A DNA stretch of 64,000 bases from Octadecabacter arcticus 238 (GCF_000155735.2 NC_020908.1:3849001-3913000); one strand, 5' to 3'; shown: positions 29,509-38,782, counted from the first letter of the stretch. Numbers and translations are program-made. The notes: a model not told the origin generated them from the sequence alone.

Positions 29509-30608
29509 GGCGTTATTGCGTGGATACGACGCTTTCTGCTAGGGATCCCTTTCCCTGACCGATTGGACGCTCCTGATGCCGCATAAGTTCAACGCATCGC
29601 GTCGGCATAAGTTTGAGAAAAAGCGGTATCGCATTACGAACTGGTCCGACTACACCGAAAGCCTGCGACGGCGTGGGGATGTGACTATTTGGTTGAGTCC
29701 CGACGTTGAGGCAACTTGGCGTGCAGAGCGGCGCAAGACGCGGGGCGGCCAGCCAGCTTATTCCGATTTGGCGATCACGGTCTGTCTCACGCTTGGTGTG
29801 GTTTACAAGCAACCGCTGCGCCAAACCGAAGGGTTTGTGCGGGGCCTTGTCGGACTTATGGGGCTGGATATTCTTGTGCCTGACTACTCTACCTTTTCGC
29901 GCCGTGGCGCAGGGCTGACCTTGCCGATGACATCCCGGCATCAGAAGGATGGTCCAATTCACCTTCTCGTGGACAGTACCGGCCTGAAGATCTTTGGCGA
30001 AGGCGAATGGTTGCAGAATAAGCATAAAACAAAGACCACGCGGAGGTCATGGCGCAAGCTGCACCTCGGGTTAGACCTTGTGAGTGGTGACATCGTTTGC
30101 TCCGATCTAACCACAGATGACGTGGGAGACCCGACCGCTTTGCCTGATCTTCTTGAACAGATTGACGCGGATGTAGCCCAGTTCATAGCAGACGGTGCGA
30201 ATGATGGTGACCCGACCAGCGACCTACTCATCGAGCGCTTTGGCGAAACAGTAGAGATCATCATCCCTCCCCCTAAGAATGCCGTTTCTAGCCCTGATGC
30301 GGTCGATACCCCAACCCTTCGCGACCAGCGCATTGCTGCAATCCGCACTCGGGGTCGGATGGCCTGGCAGGTGAGCAGCGGCTACAATCAGCGTAGCCGA
30401 GCGGAGACCCAAATGGGCCGTTGGAAGATGGTTATTGGCTCCAAACTGAAAGCACGCAACTTTCCCAATCAGAAGACAGAGGCCAATATCGGCGCCTATA
30501 TTCTCAACAAAATGACCGAAATCGGGCGTCCCGAGTTCGAGTTGATCGCTTGACCTCAAGCATGGGTAGGGCGCGTTCCGAGTTGCAGCTGATCTGTGCA
30601 ACAACGCC
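29509..30608 (+). mobile_element. IS5-family insertion sequence (about 1.1 kb)
   Basis: Imperfect terminal inverted repeats: left GGCGTTATTGCGTGGAT and right (reverse complement) GGCGTTGTTGCACAGAT. They resemble the common IS5-group end with its G-TTGC core. It encodes one transposase. No target duplication is visible (flanks TGA and GGT), so the element may be old or its flanks rearranged. Confidence 0.75.
29576..30553 (+). CDS. IS5-family transposase
   Basis: 325 residues, full length with no stop. The DDE triad is visible: LLVDSTGLK (first D), FIADGANDGD (second D) and RSRAETQMGRWK (E). An N-terminal DUF4096-like segment is followed by the DDE_Tnp_1 domain. Probably an intact enzyme. Confidence 0.92.
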   Translation: MPHKFNASRRHKFEKKRYRITNWSDYTESLRRRGDVTIWLSPDVEATWRAERRKTRGGQPAYSDLAITVCLTLGVVYKQPLRQTEGFVRGLVGLMGLDILVPDYSTFSRRGAGLTLPMTSRHQKDGPIHLLVDSTGLKIFGEGEWLQNKHKTKTTRRSWRKLHLGLDLVSGDIVCSDLTTDDVGDPTALPDLLEQIDADVAQFIADGANDGDPTSDLLIERFGETVEIIIPPPKNAVSSPDAVDTPTLRDQRIAAIRTRGRMAWQVSSGYNQRSRAETQMGRWKMVIGSKLKARNFPNQKTEANIGAYILNKMTEIGRPEFELIA

Positions 30609-30862
30609 GGTCGGGATCGTACGGCCCACACCAATACCTTAGTTGCGCATTTTCGGTTACGAGAAACTCACAGTCGAAGATTATTGCTGTCTGCTTTTTT
30701 AGAGCGGGCCTTGTGCAATTTCACCATTCTCGCGAGACCCTAGCATAGGGCGTACAAGAGCAATGCCAATTATCACTTTGTACGCATACCAGATTTAAGC
30801 GGTCTTCCAAAAACGGTCGTTTTTGAAAAATACATTCAGATCACCTCATGCTGACTGAACGA

Positions 30863-31282
30863 CTACCGGCTGACGCCGGTAGGTTCCCTTTTTGAATGTA
30901 ATTCAAGATACTGAAGTATGACAGCGTCAGTGACATTGCCGCTAGTTGTTGAGAAAAATCCGCGAGCCCAAAACCGCTGGCCCCAGTACCGTTTGCGCAG
31001 TTCGGGAAACTCGCGCTGTATCTTATAAGACGAGCGTCCCTTGATCCGCATCATCACCTTTGACAATGCTATCTGAGGCGGGACCGATATGAACATGTGG
31101 ACGTGATCGGTCGACAATACGCCCTTCTCAATATGCACGCCAAGTTCTTGGCATGTTTGGATAATGATTTCACGGATACGCTCACGCATCTCACCGCGCA
31201 TAACTTTGTATCGGTATTTTGTTGTCCAGACGACGTGAAATCGGTGATAAAATTTGGTATGGCTTCCTGTGGAATAGATCAT
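30863..31282 (-). CDS. tnpA: IS200/IS605-family TnpA (HUH Y1 transposase)
   Basis: 139 residues. The HUH motif is in STDHVHMFISVPP (near residue 62), with the catalytic tyrosine in ILQYLEL near 127. The core FHVVWTTKYRYKV is typical. It excises and inserts single-stranded DNA. ATG 31282 has GAGGG upstream, but both RBS and start lie in one arm of a 28-bp inverted repeat. A hairpin at the stop (30863–30882, CTACCGGC–TGAC–GCCGGTAG) fits the right-end structure of such elements. No tnpB is present. Confidence 0.9.
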   Translation of the reverse strand: MIYSTGSHTKFYHRFHVVWTTKYRYKVMRGEMRERIREIIIQTCQELGVHIEKGVLSTDHVHMFISVPPQIALSKVMMRIKGRSSYKIQREFPELRKRYWGQRFWARGFFSTTSGNVTDAVILQYLELHSKREPTGVSR

Positions 31283-31349
31283 AATCTTCCCTCTCATTTT
31301 TAAGACCCCGCGAAGCAGTAAGGGTCTTAAAAATGAGAGGGAAGATTAT
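31281..31349 (-). promoter_or_regulatory. 28-bp inverted repeat covering the tnpA RBS and start codon
   Basis: Arms 31281–31308 and 31322–31349 are perfectly complementary, with a 13-nt loop. In a minus-strand transcript the 3' arm contains GAGAGGG and the first two bases of the tnpA ATG, so read-through RNA would hide the start. IS200 is known to limit its transposase in a similar way; here it is inferred. Confidence 0.75.
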
Positions 31350-31355
31350 AGTATA

Positions 31356-32541
31356 CTCCCGCGCCTGAATTGACCTGAGGTTTTCCCCTCAAATCACTTT
31401 GTATTCCTTGAGCGATATGACGCGGAAGTTGTCGGTGACGGTGTCGCGAAACTCTGGCCATTTTTCTGGCAGGGTCTTGCGGAAGAAGTCGAAAATGGCC
31501 TCTGTGAATTGGTTGAACGTTGCATAGTGCCGATTGTGGGTGACCCATTTGTGCATAACACCCCAAAGACGCTCGATCGGGTTGAGGTGCGGGGCATATG
31601 CTGGCAAGAAATGCAACTTCACCCGACGTTCTGGGCTGTCCAGCCATGGCTGTAGTATCTTGGCATGATGATAGCGGGCATTGTCGACAAAGACGTGGAT
31701 GGCCGTCTTGGTTTGGTTGTTGCGTTCCAACTTTTCCAGCATCTGTCGGGTTGTCTGGGCATTGATCTTCTCGCCTTCCACAAAGGTGAACTGGAAAGTC
31801 TCAAGGTCAAGCGCGCCCTGAATGTTGAGCCGCTTGCGCCCTGATGTCGCCTTCAGGGCCGTCTTTTGTCCCTTGGGGAACCAACCATGGGCGGGGCGGC
31901 TCTGGTGTTCGGGGTGGACAGCGTCCGAAAAGACAACCATCTCATCTGCGGCCAACCCGTTCATCAGGGCCTCATATTTGGCAATAAACGCAGCCTGCTT
32001 GGCTTCATCGGCCTGTGCAGGCAGCAATTGTGGTTTCTTATACGCGAACCCCAGGCGGCGCATCAGCTTGGCGGCTCCCGACGTGCTGTAGTTTTGGTCG
32101 CACTCGGCTAGAACATAGGCACAGACCTCATCGGCATTGCGGGCAGGCTGCGCGGTGAAATGGGCTCTCACCGCCTGCTCTTGCACGACGGACAAATGAA
32201 CCTGACGCTGGCTGTAGTCCTTCAGACCGAAAAACGATAGTCCCGCACCGGCAAAGGCAAATCGCCACTCCGTCAAAACTGTCGGGCCAATATCCAAAAT
32301 CCGGCAAACCGTTCCGGCGTTTTCTCCTGCGTCCAAAAGAAGAAACGCGCGCGCCCGTTTCCAAACAAGGGCGTCAACTTTGCGGCGGCGGCAAAGCGCT
32401 TCAAGTGCTATGCGCTGCTCGTCGGATAAGGAGACTGTTTTGTATTGCTTGATCATAAACTCAAAATACAGACTGAACCGCCTTTGGCCATGCGACGAAG
32501 TGAATCGCAGGCACAAAATCGTCAGGTCAATTCAGGCGCAG
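31356..32541 (-). mobile_element. IS630-family element, copy 1 (1186 bp)
   Basis: Ends CTCCCGCGCCTGAATTGACC and (reverse complement of the right end) CTGCGCCTGAATTGACC. TA lies directly outside the left end (31354–31355), the IS630 target. The right end runs into a 9-nt spacer (AAGTATATG) and then copy 2. Confidence 0.85.
31389..32456 (-). CDS. IS630-family transposase (copy 1)
   Basis: 355 residues from MIKQYKTVSL. An N-terminal winged-HTH region (VCRILDIGPTVLTEWRFAF) is followed by the DDE domain: VVFSDAVHPEH (D), HVFVDNARYHH (D) and HLNPIERLWG (E). The frame is intact. It differs from copy 2 by a few residues (residue 2 Ile/Ser, EN/ED, QV/QG and TV/TA). Confidence 0.93.
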   Translation of the reverse strand: MIKQYKTVSLSDEQRIALEALCRRRKVDALVWKRARAFLLLDAGENAGTVCRILDIGPTVLTEWRFAFAGAGLSFFGLKDYSQRQVHLSVVQEQAVRAHFTAQPARNADEVCAYVLAECDQNYSTSGAAKLMRRLGFAYKKPQLLPAQADEAKQAAFIAKYEALMNGLAADEMVVFSDAVHPEHQSRPAHGWFPKGQKTALKATSGRKRLNIQGALDLETFQFTFVEGEKINAQTTRQMLEKLERNNQTKTAIHVFVDNARYHHAKILQPWLDSPERRVKLHFLPAYAPHLNPIERLWGVMHKWVTHNRHYATFNQFTEAIFDFFRKTLPEKWPEFRDTVTDNFRVISLKEYKVI

Positions 32542-32550
32542 AAGTATATG

Positions 32551-33736
32551 CTCCCGCGCCTGAATTGACCTGAGGTTTTCCCCTCAAATCACTTTGTATT
32601 CCTTGAGCGATATGACGCGGAAGTTGTCGGTGGCGGTGTCGCGGAACTCTGGCCATTTTTCTGGCAGGGTCTTGCGGAAGAAGTCGAAAATGGCCTCTGT
32701 GAATTGGTTGAACGTTGCATAGTGCCGATTGTGGGTGACCCATTTGTGCATAACACCCCAAAGACGCTCGATCGGGTTGAGGTGCGGGGCATATGCTGGC
32801 AAGAAATGCAACTTCACCCGACGTTCTGGGCTGTCCAGCCATGGCTGTAGTATCTTGGCATGATGATAGCGGGCATTGTCGACAAAGACGTGGATGGCCG
32901 TCTTGGTTTGGTTGTTGCGTTCCAACTTTTCCAGCATCTGTCGGGTTGTCTGGGCATTGATCTTCTCGCCTTCCACAAAGGTGAACTGGAAAGTCTCAAG
33001 GTCAAGCGCGCCCTGAATGTTGAGCCGCTTGCGCCCTGATGTCGCCTTCAGGGCCGTCTTTTGTCCCTTGGGGAACCAACCATGGGCGGGGCGGCTCTGG
33101 TGTTCGGGGTGGACAGCGTCCGAAAAGACAACCATCTCATCTGCGGCCAACCCGTTCATCAGGGCCTCATATTTGGCAATAAACGCAGCCTGCTTGGCTT
33201 CATCGGCCTGTGCAGGCAGTAATTGTGGTTTCTTATACGCGAACCCCAGGCGGCGCATCAGCTTGGCGGCTCCCGACGTGCTGTAGTTTTGGTCGCACTC
33301 GGCTAGAACATAGGCACAGACCTCATCGGCATTGCGGGCAGGCTGCGCGGTGAAATGGGCTCTCACCGCCTGCTCTTGCACGACGGACAAATGACCCTGA
33401 CGCTGGCTGTAGTCCTTCAGACCGAAAAACGATAGTCCCGCACCGGCAAAGGCAAATCGCCACTCCGTCAAAACTGTCGGGCCAATATCCAAAATCCGGC
33501 AAACCGTTCCGGCGTCTTCTCCTGCGTCCAAAAGAAGAAACGCGCGCGCCCGTTTCCAAACAAGGGCGTCAACTTTGCGGCGGCGGCAAAGCGCTTCAAG
33601 TGCTATGCGCTGCTCGTCGGATAAGGAGACTGTTTTGTATTGCTTGCTCATAAACTCAAAATACAGACTGAACCGCCTTTGGCCATGCGACGAAGTGAAT
33701 CGCAGGCCCAAAATCGTCAGGTCAATTCAGGCGCAG
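32551..33736 (-). mobile_element. IS630-family element, copy 2 (1186 bp)
   Basis: Same length, orientation and ends as copy 1. TA follows the right end (33737–33738), while the left end abuts the 9-nt spacer from copy 1 and lacks its own flanking TA. The pair therefore looks like one head-to-tail dimer unit between two outer TAs. Confidence 0.85.
32584..33651 (-). CDS. IS630-family transposase (copy 2)
   Basis: 355 residues from MSKQYKTVSL with the same DDE motifs as copy 1 and no stop. Near identity suggests a recent duplication. Confidence 0.93.
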   Translation of the reverse strand: MSKQYKTVSLSDEQRIALEALCRRRKVDALVWKRARAFLLLDAGEDAGTVCRILDIGPTVLTEWRFAFAGAGLSFFGLKDYSQRQGHLSVVQEQAVRAHFTAQPARNADEVCAYVLAECDQNYSTSGAAKLMRRLGFAYKKPQLLPAQADEAKQAAFIAKYEALMNGLAADEMVVFSDAVHPEHQSRPAHGWFPKGQKTALKATSGRKRLNIQGALDLETFQFTFVEGEKINAQTTRQMLEKLERNNQTKTAIHVFVDNARYHHAKILQPWLDSPERRVKLHFLPAYAPHLNPIERLWGVMHKWVTHNRHYATFNQFTEAIFDFFRKTLPEKWPEFRDTATDNFRVISLKEYKVI

Positions 33737-33834
33737 TAATATAGCAAAATTAAACCTTCAGGGGAAACCCAGACTTATGCTGAGGTCATATACAATAATT
33801 CGTAGCTCAGAGCAAGTCAACATGGGAACCAAGC

Positions 33835-35079
33835 CAGGGGAATCGCATGAGATTTAGGTGTTAATTATTTCGGCGAGGAAATCATCATCCCATGATGCAA
33901 TGTGGCGCTTTGATCGCAGGCTATGCTTCCCCTTTACGGAGCGCAGCATGTTGCTTGCAGCGTGTTTTATGGTCGTAAAATTGGCTGGAGCATTGCCTTT
34001 TCGGATACGGCATTCATCGTCGCGAAACACCATGTCCATGACCCAATGCAGCCCGTTTTCTATTCCCCAGTGGTCACGGATGGCTTTGGCGTGATGTTCA
34101 GCATCTGATGTCATTGATGAAATGTAATAGCGGGTTTCGGCGCGCGTTTTATCCTGCAGGATGGCGTGGTACTGGACCATAACGATGCTTTTCAAACCGG
34201 GCCAATTGTGGTTCGCCTTAAGCCAGTCAATATCCGTGCACACTGTGACCCTCCTTGTTTCGATACGGCCATGAGACTTCTCTACCGTTTCGTGGTAAGT
34301 GACTGTTGTGTCGTCATAATCTACGGCCGCCTGTTCCGTCATGAATAATTCTGTGTCCTTGCGTAGGCTGCCCTGATTACCCTTCAAAGCGAGGATGTAG
34401 TCTGCTTCTTTGGAGATGATCTTCGCGGCGATTTCGCGTTGGCATCTCATAGCGTCGATGGTGACAATAGCCCCCTTCAGGGTGAGCAGCTCCAACAGTT
34501 CTGGTATGGCCGTTATCTCGTTGGACTTGCCGTCCACCTGCCGTTGCGCCAGCGTCAGATTCCATTCCGAACTCCAGGCCGAGATCATGTGAATTGCGGC
34601 CTTGCCGCCAGCTTTATCCAGGCTGCGGCGAGAGGTTTTCCCATCAATCGCGACCACTCCAGTCACCGTCTTGTTAAGGGAGGCCACCCAGTCGATAAAA
34701 CAGGCCTGAAACGCCTCGGCATCCAAGGCCGCAAAGATGTTTCCAAGTTGGTCATGGGACGGTGTCCCGTCTGCAAAAGGTAGAAAACGCTTCAAAAAGC
34801 CCAGTTTCTTGGTCCCATATATCGAGATGGCCGTCCAGTCATTGGCACCTGACAAAACAGCGCATAGGGTTAAGAGGAGTATTTCCGGCAAAGGGTAAGT
34901 CACTTTAACCTCTTGACGTGAAACGCTTATCTCTGAAAAATGCGTAAGAAATTCAATGGGATGGACCTCAGGCGAACTTGGGTTTGGCATGGCATATGAC
35001 CTCGTTAAACCAGTGAAGATCACCCATCGAATCAGCCTCTACAACATTTGTCATCGTTATTGTTCATGCGATTGCCCTG
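33835..35079 (-). mobile_element. ISAs1-family element, copy A (1245 bp)
   Basis: Terminal repeats CAGGGGAATCGCATGA and (reverse complement of the right end) CAGGGCAATCGCATGA. A perfect 10-bp target duplication, GGAACCAAGC, lies at 33825–33834 and 35080–35089. Nearly identical to copy B at 43 kb, 3 bp shorter near the right end. Confidence 0.92.
33854..34990 (-). CDS. ISAs1-family transposase (copy A)
   Basis: 378 residues from MPNPSSPEV, GAGGT upstream. N-terminal DUF4277-like part (LPEILLLTLCAVLSGANDW), then DDE domain: GVVAIDGKTSRRS, IVTIDAMRCQREIA and HWGIENGLHWVMDM. Intact frame. Confidence 0.93.
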   Translation of the reverse strand: MPNPSSPEVHPIEFLTHFSEISVSRQEVKVTYPLPEILLLTLCAVLSGANDWTAISIYGTKKLGFLKRFLPFADGTPSHDQLGNIFAALDAEAFQACFIDWVASLNKTVTGVVAIDGKTSRRSLDKAGGKAAIHMISAWSSEWNLTLAQRQVDGKSNEITAIPELLELLTLKGAIVTIDAMRCQREIAAKIISKEADYILALKGNQGSLRKDTELFMTEQAAVDYDDTTVTYHETVEKSHGRIETRRVTVCTDIDWLKANHNWPGLKSIVMVQYHAILQDKTRAETRYYISSMTSDAEHHAKAIRDHWGIENGLHWVMDMVFRDDECRIRKGNAPANFTTIKHAASNMLRSVKGKHSLRSKRHIASWDDDFLAEIINT

Positions 35080-35104
35080 GGAACCAAGCAAAGTGAGATT
35101 TTTC

Positions 35105-36709
35105 GTAACTCCCAAGCACCCCAGCCGATAACGGGTTTTTGTCAGTTTTGATGTGAGTCTCCTTGGCCATTAGGCGCATGAATTTTCTGTTGTGGTCTGA
35201 ATTTCGTGGCGCTGTGACGATTTCTCTGAATCATTGGTGGAATGGACCAAGTTACTGCTCTTGAACAACTCCTCGCCACGGCTCTGCGCAGGATCGCCGA
35301 GTTGGAAGCCGCGTTGGCGAGCATGGCGCAAGAGAATGCGGATCTGCGGCGTCAGTTGGCTAAGAACAGCAGTAATAGCAGCAAGCCGCCTTCGAGTGAT
35401 GGGTTGAAGAAACCGGTACCGCGTAGCCTGCGTGGTAAGTCCGGTAAGAAAAGTGGTGGTTAAGTTGGCCACCGAGGTGACACCCTACGTCAGACAGCAA
35501 CGCCTGACTTTGTGGAGCGACATGAGGCTGAGGCCTGTGGCACCTGTCAGCATGGCTTGACGGCTGGGATGATCAAGGCGGTGGAGAGGCGTCAGGTTTA
35601 TGACATACCGGTGCCGCGTCTGGAGGTCACAGAGCATCAGGCAGCGATTTATTGTTGTGGCCATTGCCGAGCCACGACGACAGCCACCTTTCCCGATGGC
35701 GTGAATGCACACGTGCAATACGGTAAGCGCATTCGGGCGGCGGCGGTCTACTGCAATGTTCAGCAGCTGATCCCCGAGGATCGGGTCTGCCAACTCCTGC
35801 GTGATTTGTTTGGTGCCACCAGCCTATGCGCGGCCAGCGTGACCAACTGGGTGAACGGCACAGCGCGTACCTTGGGTGGCGTCGTCGAACACATTCTGGC
35901 CCGGCTCAATGAAGGCGGCGTTCGGCATCTGGATGAGACCGGACTTCGTGTTGCTGGTAAGCTGCACTGGCTGCACTCAATCAGCGATCTCGCCTTCACG
36001 CATTATCGCATCAGCGCCAAGCGCGGTGCTGTTCCATCCTTCCTGACCGGCGGGACAATTGTTCATGACCACTGGAAGTCCTATTACGCCCATATGAGTG
36101 GGGTGGACGCGCACGCCCTGTGCGGGGCGCATCATTTACGGGAACTCAAGGCCATCGAAGAAATCGAAAAGGAGCCGTGGGCGTGCGCGATGAGCGTGCT
36201 GCTCAACAGCGCCAATCAGCTCAAGTGCGCGGCTCAGGGGCGAGGCGAGACCGAACTCCCCACGTCGGTTCACCACGGCATCCTCACCAAATACATGGCT
36301 ATCCTCACCGAGGGCCTCGCCTTCCATGAGCGACAAGACCCACTGGCTAGACGCACTGGTGCGCGAGGCCGAAAAGCCAGGCGGCCAGGCCATAACCTTC
36401 TGGTCCGCTTGCGCGACTACCGTGATGACGTCCTAAGGTTCCTTACGGACTTCACAGTTCCCTTCACCAACAATCAGGCCGAACGGGACCTGCGCATGAT
36501 GAAGTTGCGCATGAAAATCTCGGGAACTTTCCGCACCCTCGAGGGCGCGCAGGTCTTCGCTGACATCAGATCCGTCATCTCGACGGTCAGAAAACACGGG
36601 GGCAATATCCTCGAAACACTCACCCTATCACCACAACAGATCATCGCTCGGCTCTAACGTCGCAAGGGCAACACAAAACCCGATATCCGATGGGGTCCTT
36701 GGGAGTTAC
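35105..36709 (+). mobile_element. IS66-family element (1605 bp)
   Basis: Ends GTAACTCCCAAGCACCCCA and (reverse complement of the right end) GTAACTCCCAAGGACCCCA. An 8-bp target duplication, GATTTTTC, lies at 35097–35104 and 36710–36717. Eight bases is the IS66 rule. Only the tnpC-type transposase is present; tnpA/tnpB accessory genes are absent. Confidence 0.9.
35242..36657 (+). pseudogene. IS66-family transposase (TnpC type) with one in-frame TAA
   Basis: The frame starts MDQVTALEQLLATALRRIAEL (coiled-coil leader), then NSSNSSKPPSSDG, up to KKSGG. At 35461–35463 it meets TAA, then continues as VGHRGDTLRQ in the same frame to 36657. Relatives read GGQVGHRG at this point, so CAA to TAA is the simplest change. 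The downstream part keeps HLDETGLRV, HDHWKSYY and NNQAERDLRMMK. 472 codons in all; likely inactive. Confidence 0.85.
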
Positions 36710-36811
36710 GATTTTTCGCATCGAAGGGGCGCGTCAAAATATCAGCGTCGAAAAGCTGGCCCGCTTTGCCGATGCCGTAGGCACCAAACTGGATATCCGC
36801 CACGATCCAGT

Positions 36812-36973
36812 TTGAGCGCAACACCTGCCAAGCACCCTCTTAAAACCAAAACATATTTACCAAAAAAGCGCGGCATCGGAGCCTCAGACCGAATGGCAGT
36901 ATCAACCCGTGCTAAGGGCGGCGATGTAAAATGGCTAGGCCTTGAGGAGTTCAGCAAGCGCTGGTCGTTTTGA
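36812..36973 (+). CDS. Small ORF following the HTH remnant (unknown)
   Basis: 53 codons from TTG 36812, overlapping the HTH stop in a TTGA arrangement. The product is basic (HPLKTKTYLPKKRG, DVKWLGLEEFSKRW). An internal ATG exists at codon 28. No family recognised. The overlap suggests a second gene of the same operon, but it could be chance. Confidence 0.3.
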   Translation: MSATPAKHPLKTKTYLPKKRGIGASDRMAVSTRAKGGDVKWLGLEEFSKRWSF

Positions 36974-37267
36974 TCTGGCGGATCGCAAATTAGGATCACG
37001 AAAGTTTACTACACGACAGAAACCCCTTGCCACAATCTACGCGTCAAAAACGGTCGCTTTTAGGAAGGCAGTATGCCGTAGAACATGTCCGGTTTGAAAC
37101 CAGAATTTCTGGATGCCACGCTGAGCAGGAATGTCAGTTATAGCGAATTCTGCGGCGGTTGCCGTATGGTATGTCCAACGGAGAATCTAGCTCCAATCTT
37201 GGGGGAAACAGATATCAGGTCGAGTGACTGTGGTCACGGTAGTCACCTTCGAATAGGGAGCGGAACG
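36974..37267. other. Spacer upstream of the HEPN gene
   Basis: 294 bp with no gene. It contains an imperfect palindrome at 37224–37246 (GTGACT and AGTCAC arms around GTGGTCACGGT), 22 nt before the HEPN gene start. This could be an operator. Confidence 0.3.
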
Positions 37268-38782
37268 ATGGTCGCCGAAAATACAGATGCGCGGATCGAT
37301 GACCTTGCTCGGCGCATCGATTTAGCATCCGATGACGGCGACACTGCTGCACTCGAAAGCTTAGACGTTGAATGTGCTGAATTCCTAGGGTCTTGCGGGC
37401 CGCCTGACGCTTTGCTCCACTATTTACGCTCAAATGTTCAAGACGGTCTGCAATCCGCTCTAAATCCCCGAGATTGGGCATGGCGCCAACCCCACCGAGA
37501 GCTGCAAATCCTCTATCTCCGCCAAGCACGCACAGTGCCCTCATTCGATGAACTTAGCCCCTCCCGCCGCGCACAGATACTCACCAACCTTGCTAACCAG
37601 ATGAGTACGCTGGGGCGTCCCATTGAAGCGTTGCGCCTCTACGAGTCCGTGTTAACGACGAACCCGCGGTTCGGAATGGCGCTCGCGAACCGCGGAGTCG
37701 CGCGCTTAACTTTCGCCCAGATGGTCCATGATGCGAGGCACCGCGTAGTCCTTGCAGCCTATGCGTGCCGCGATTTCGAGCGTGTAGTCGATCCAGACTT
37801 GGAGTGGGAAAGTGCTCCAGAGAATATTATCGCTCTGGTCAATGCGAAGGCCTCGAAGATCCGCTCCGACGTCGACATGGTCCTTGCCCAGACTAAAATG
37901 GACGGATGACCGCTCGGGAAAGGCCACGCGAAAGCCTACCGTCTTCGTATACTTAATCGGCGACTTTTCCTGAACCCTTTGGTAATGCTCGGGCTGCATT
38001 CCATTGCGGTCAGCGATCCGCTCCACCTACCAAGCCACAAATTCGCGGGTGGACCGGTTCCGCCGCTGCTCGGTTGGTACAATCAGATGAAGCAAGAGTT
38101 CGTCAGCGCACGCCTGCTTTATCACCAGGCGATGGAGGCAGAGCCGCTTGACGACCGCCCCCCACACTTTGCCGACGATGAGGTGCGTCTCTACGATACA
38201 CTCGACTATCCAGTGTTCTCGATCGGCGCGGAATGGCTGCGGCTCGCGTTCCGCACGGCTTATGGCCTGCTCGACAAGATTGCGGGGTTTGTGAACTTGT
38301 ATTTCGAACTCGGGCACAATTTGAAACAAGTTGATCTTCGCGGCGTCTGATACGCCACCCCCCGCAAGCGAAGCGCGCTTCATCCGAAGATCGCCGATTG
38401 TCAGAATCTCGCGCTTCGCGGCCTCTACTGGCTATCGTTCGATATTGTTGGAGAGACCAAGGGATCTGCGGATGGATTGGATGACGCGCTAGCACCCGAA
38501 GCCGCCCACCTAAAAGCTTTGCGCAATGCGCTCGAGCATCGCTGCCTCGTACTGACGACGGAGACGTTCGGAGCGCGCAACGACGACGGCATTGAACGCG
38601 AGGGCATCACTGCGTTCCAGCACAATACGGAGCGGATGCTCGAACTTGTCCACGAGGCACTTATTTTACTATCGCTCGCGATGCACGAAGAGGAGATGCG
38701 GAAGCTGCGAGATCGAAGCGACGACGCCCTTGTCTTTGAGACAAGGTTGACAAACTATAAGCGCGCTTGGAGCAATATCTGA
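37268..38782 (+). pseudogene. HEPN-domain protein, LA2681 type, with two in-frame TGA codons
   Basis: One frame of 505 codons. ATG 37268 follows GGGAG. The first part is a helical/TPR-like region (RRAQILTNLANQMSTLGRPIEALRLYESVL). A TGA stands at 37907–37909, then PLGKGHAKAYRLRILNRRLFLNPLVMLG. A second TGA stands at 38348–38350, then YATPRKRSAL and LKALRNALEHRCLVL. RNALEH is the R-x4-H catalytic motif of HEPN RNases. Length and order match the LA2681-like family. The change at each TGA is unproven; TGG (Trp) or CGA (Arg) would fit. It sits in the accessory block near tRNA-Arg, a usual setting for HEPN defence or toxin genes. Confidence 0.7.

Larger units (their letters stand above)
33741..36815 (+). 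pseudogene. XRE-type helix-turn-helix gene split by ISAs1 and IS66
   Basis: Removing ISAs1 with one 10-bp duplication and IS66 with one 8-bp duplication joins 33834 to 35090 and 35104 to 36718. The restored frame reads EQVNMGTKQSEIFRIEGA, then RQNISVEKLARFADAVG, then TKLDIRHDPV and TGA at 36813. This is the C-terminal half of an XRE/Cro HTH domain of the kind found in HigA-like antitoxins and small repressors (TKQSEI as recognition helix). The N-terminal part runs back to the IS630 edge and is not clearly original. The partner, if any, is unknown. Confidence 0.7.

Noticed and set aside
30808..30825. Palindrome CAAAAACG-GT-CGTTTTTG as a regulatory operator
   Set aside because: More likely part of the IS200 right-end structure; a looser relative near 37035 is not convincing as a shared site.
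20105..38350. Four in-frame stops (TAA in SRPBCC and IS66, TGA twice in HEPN) as a sign of stop-codon reassignment
   Set aside because: Core genes end normally at TAA and TGA, and Trp is encoded by TGG throughout, so separate nonsense mutations are simpler.
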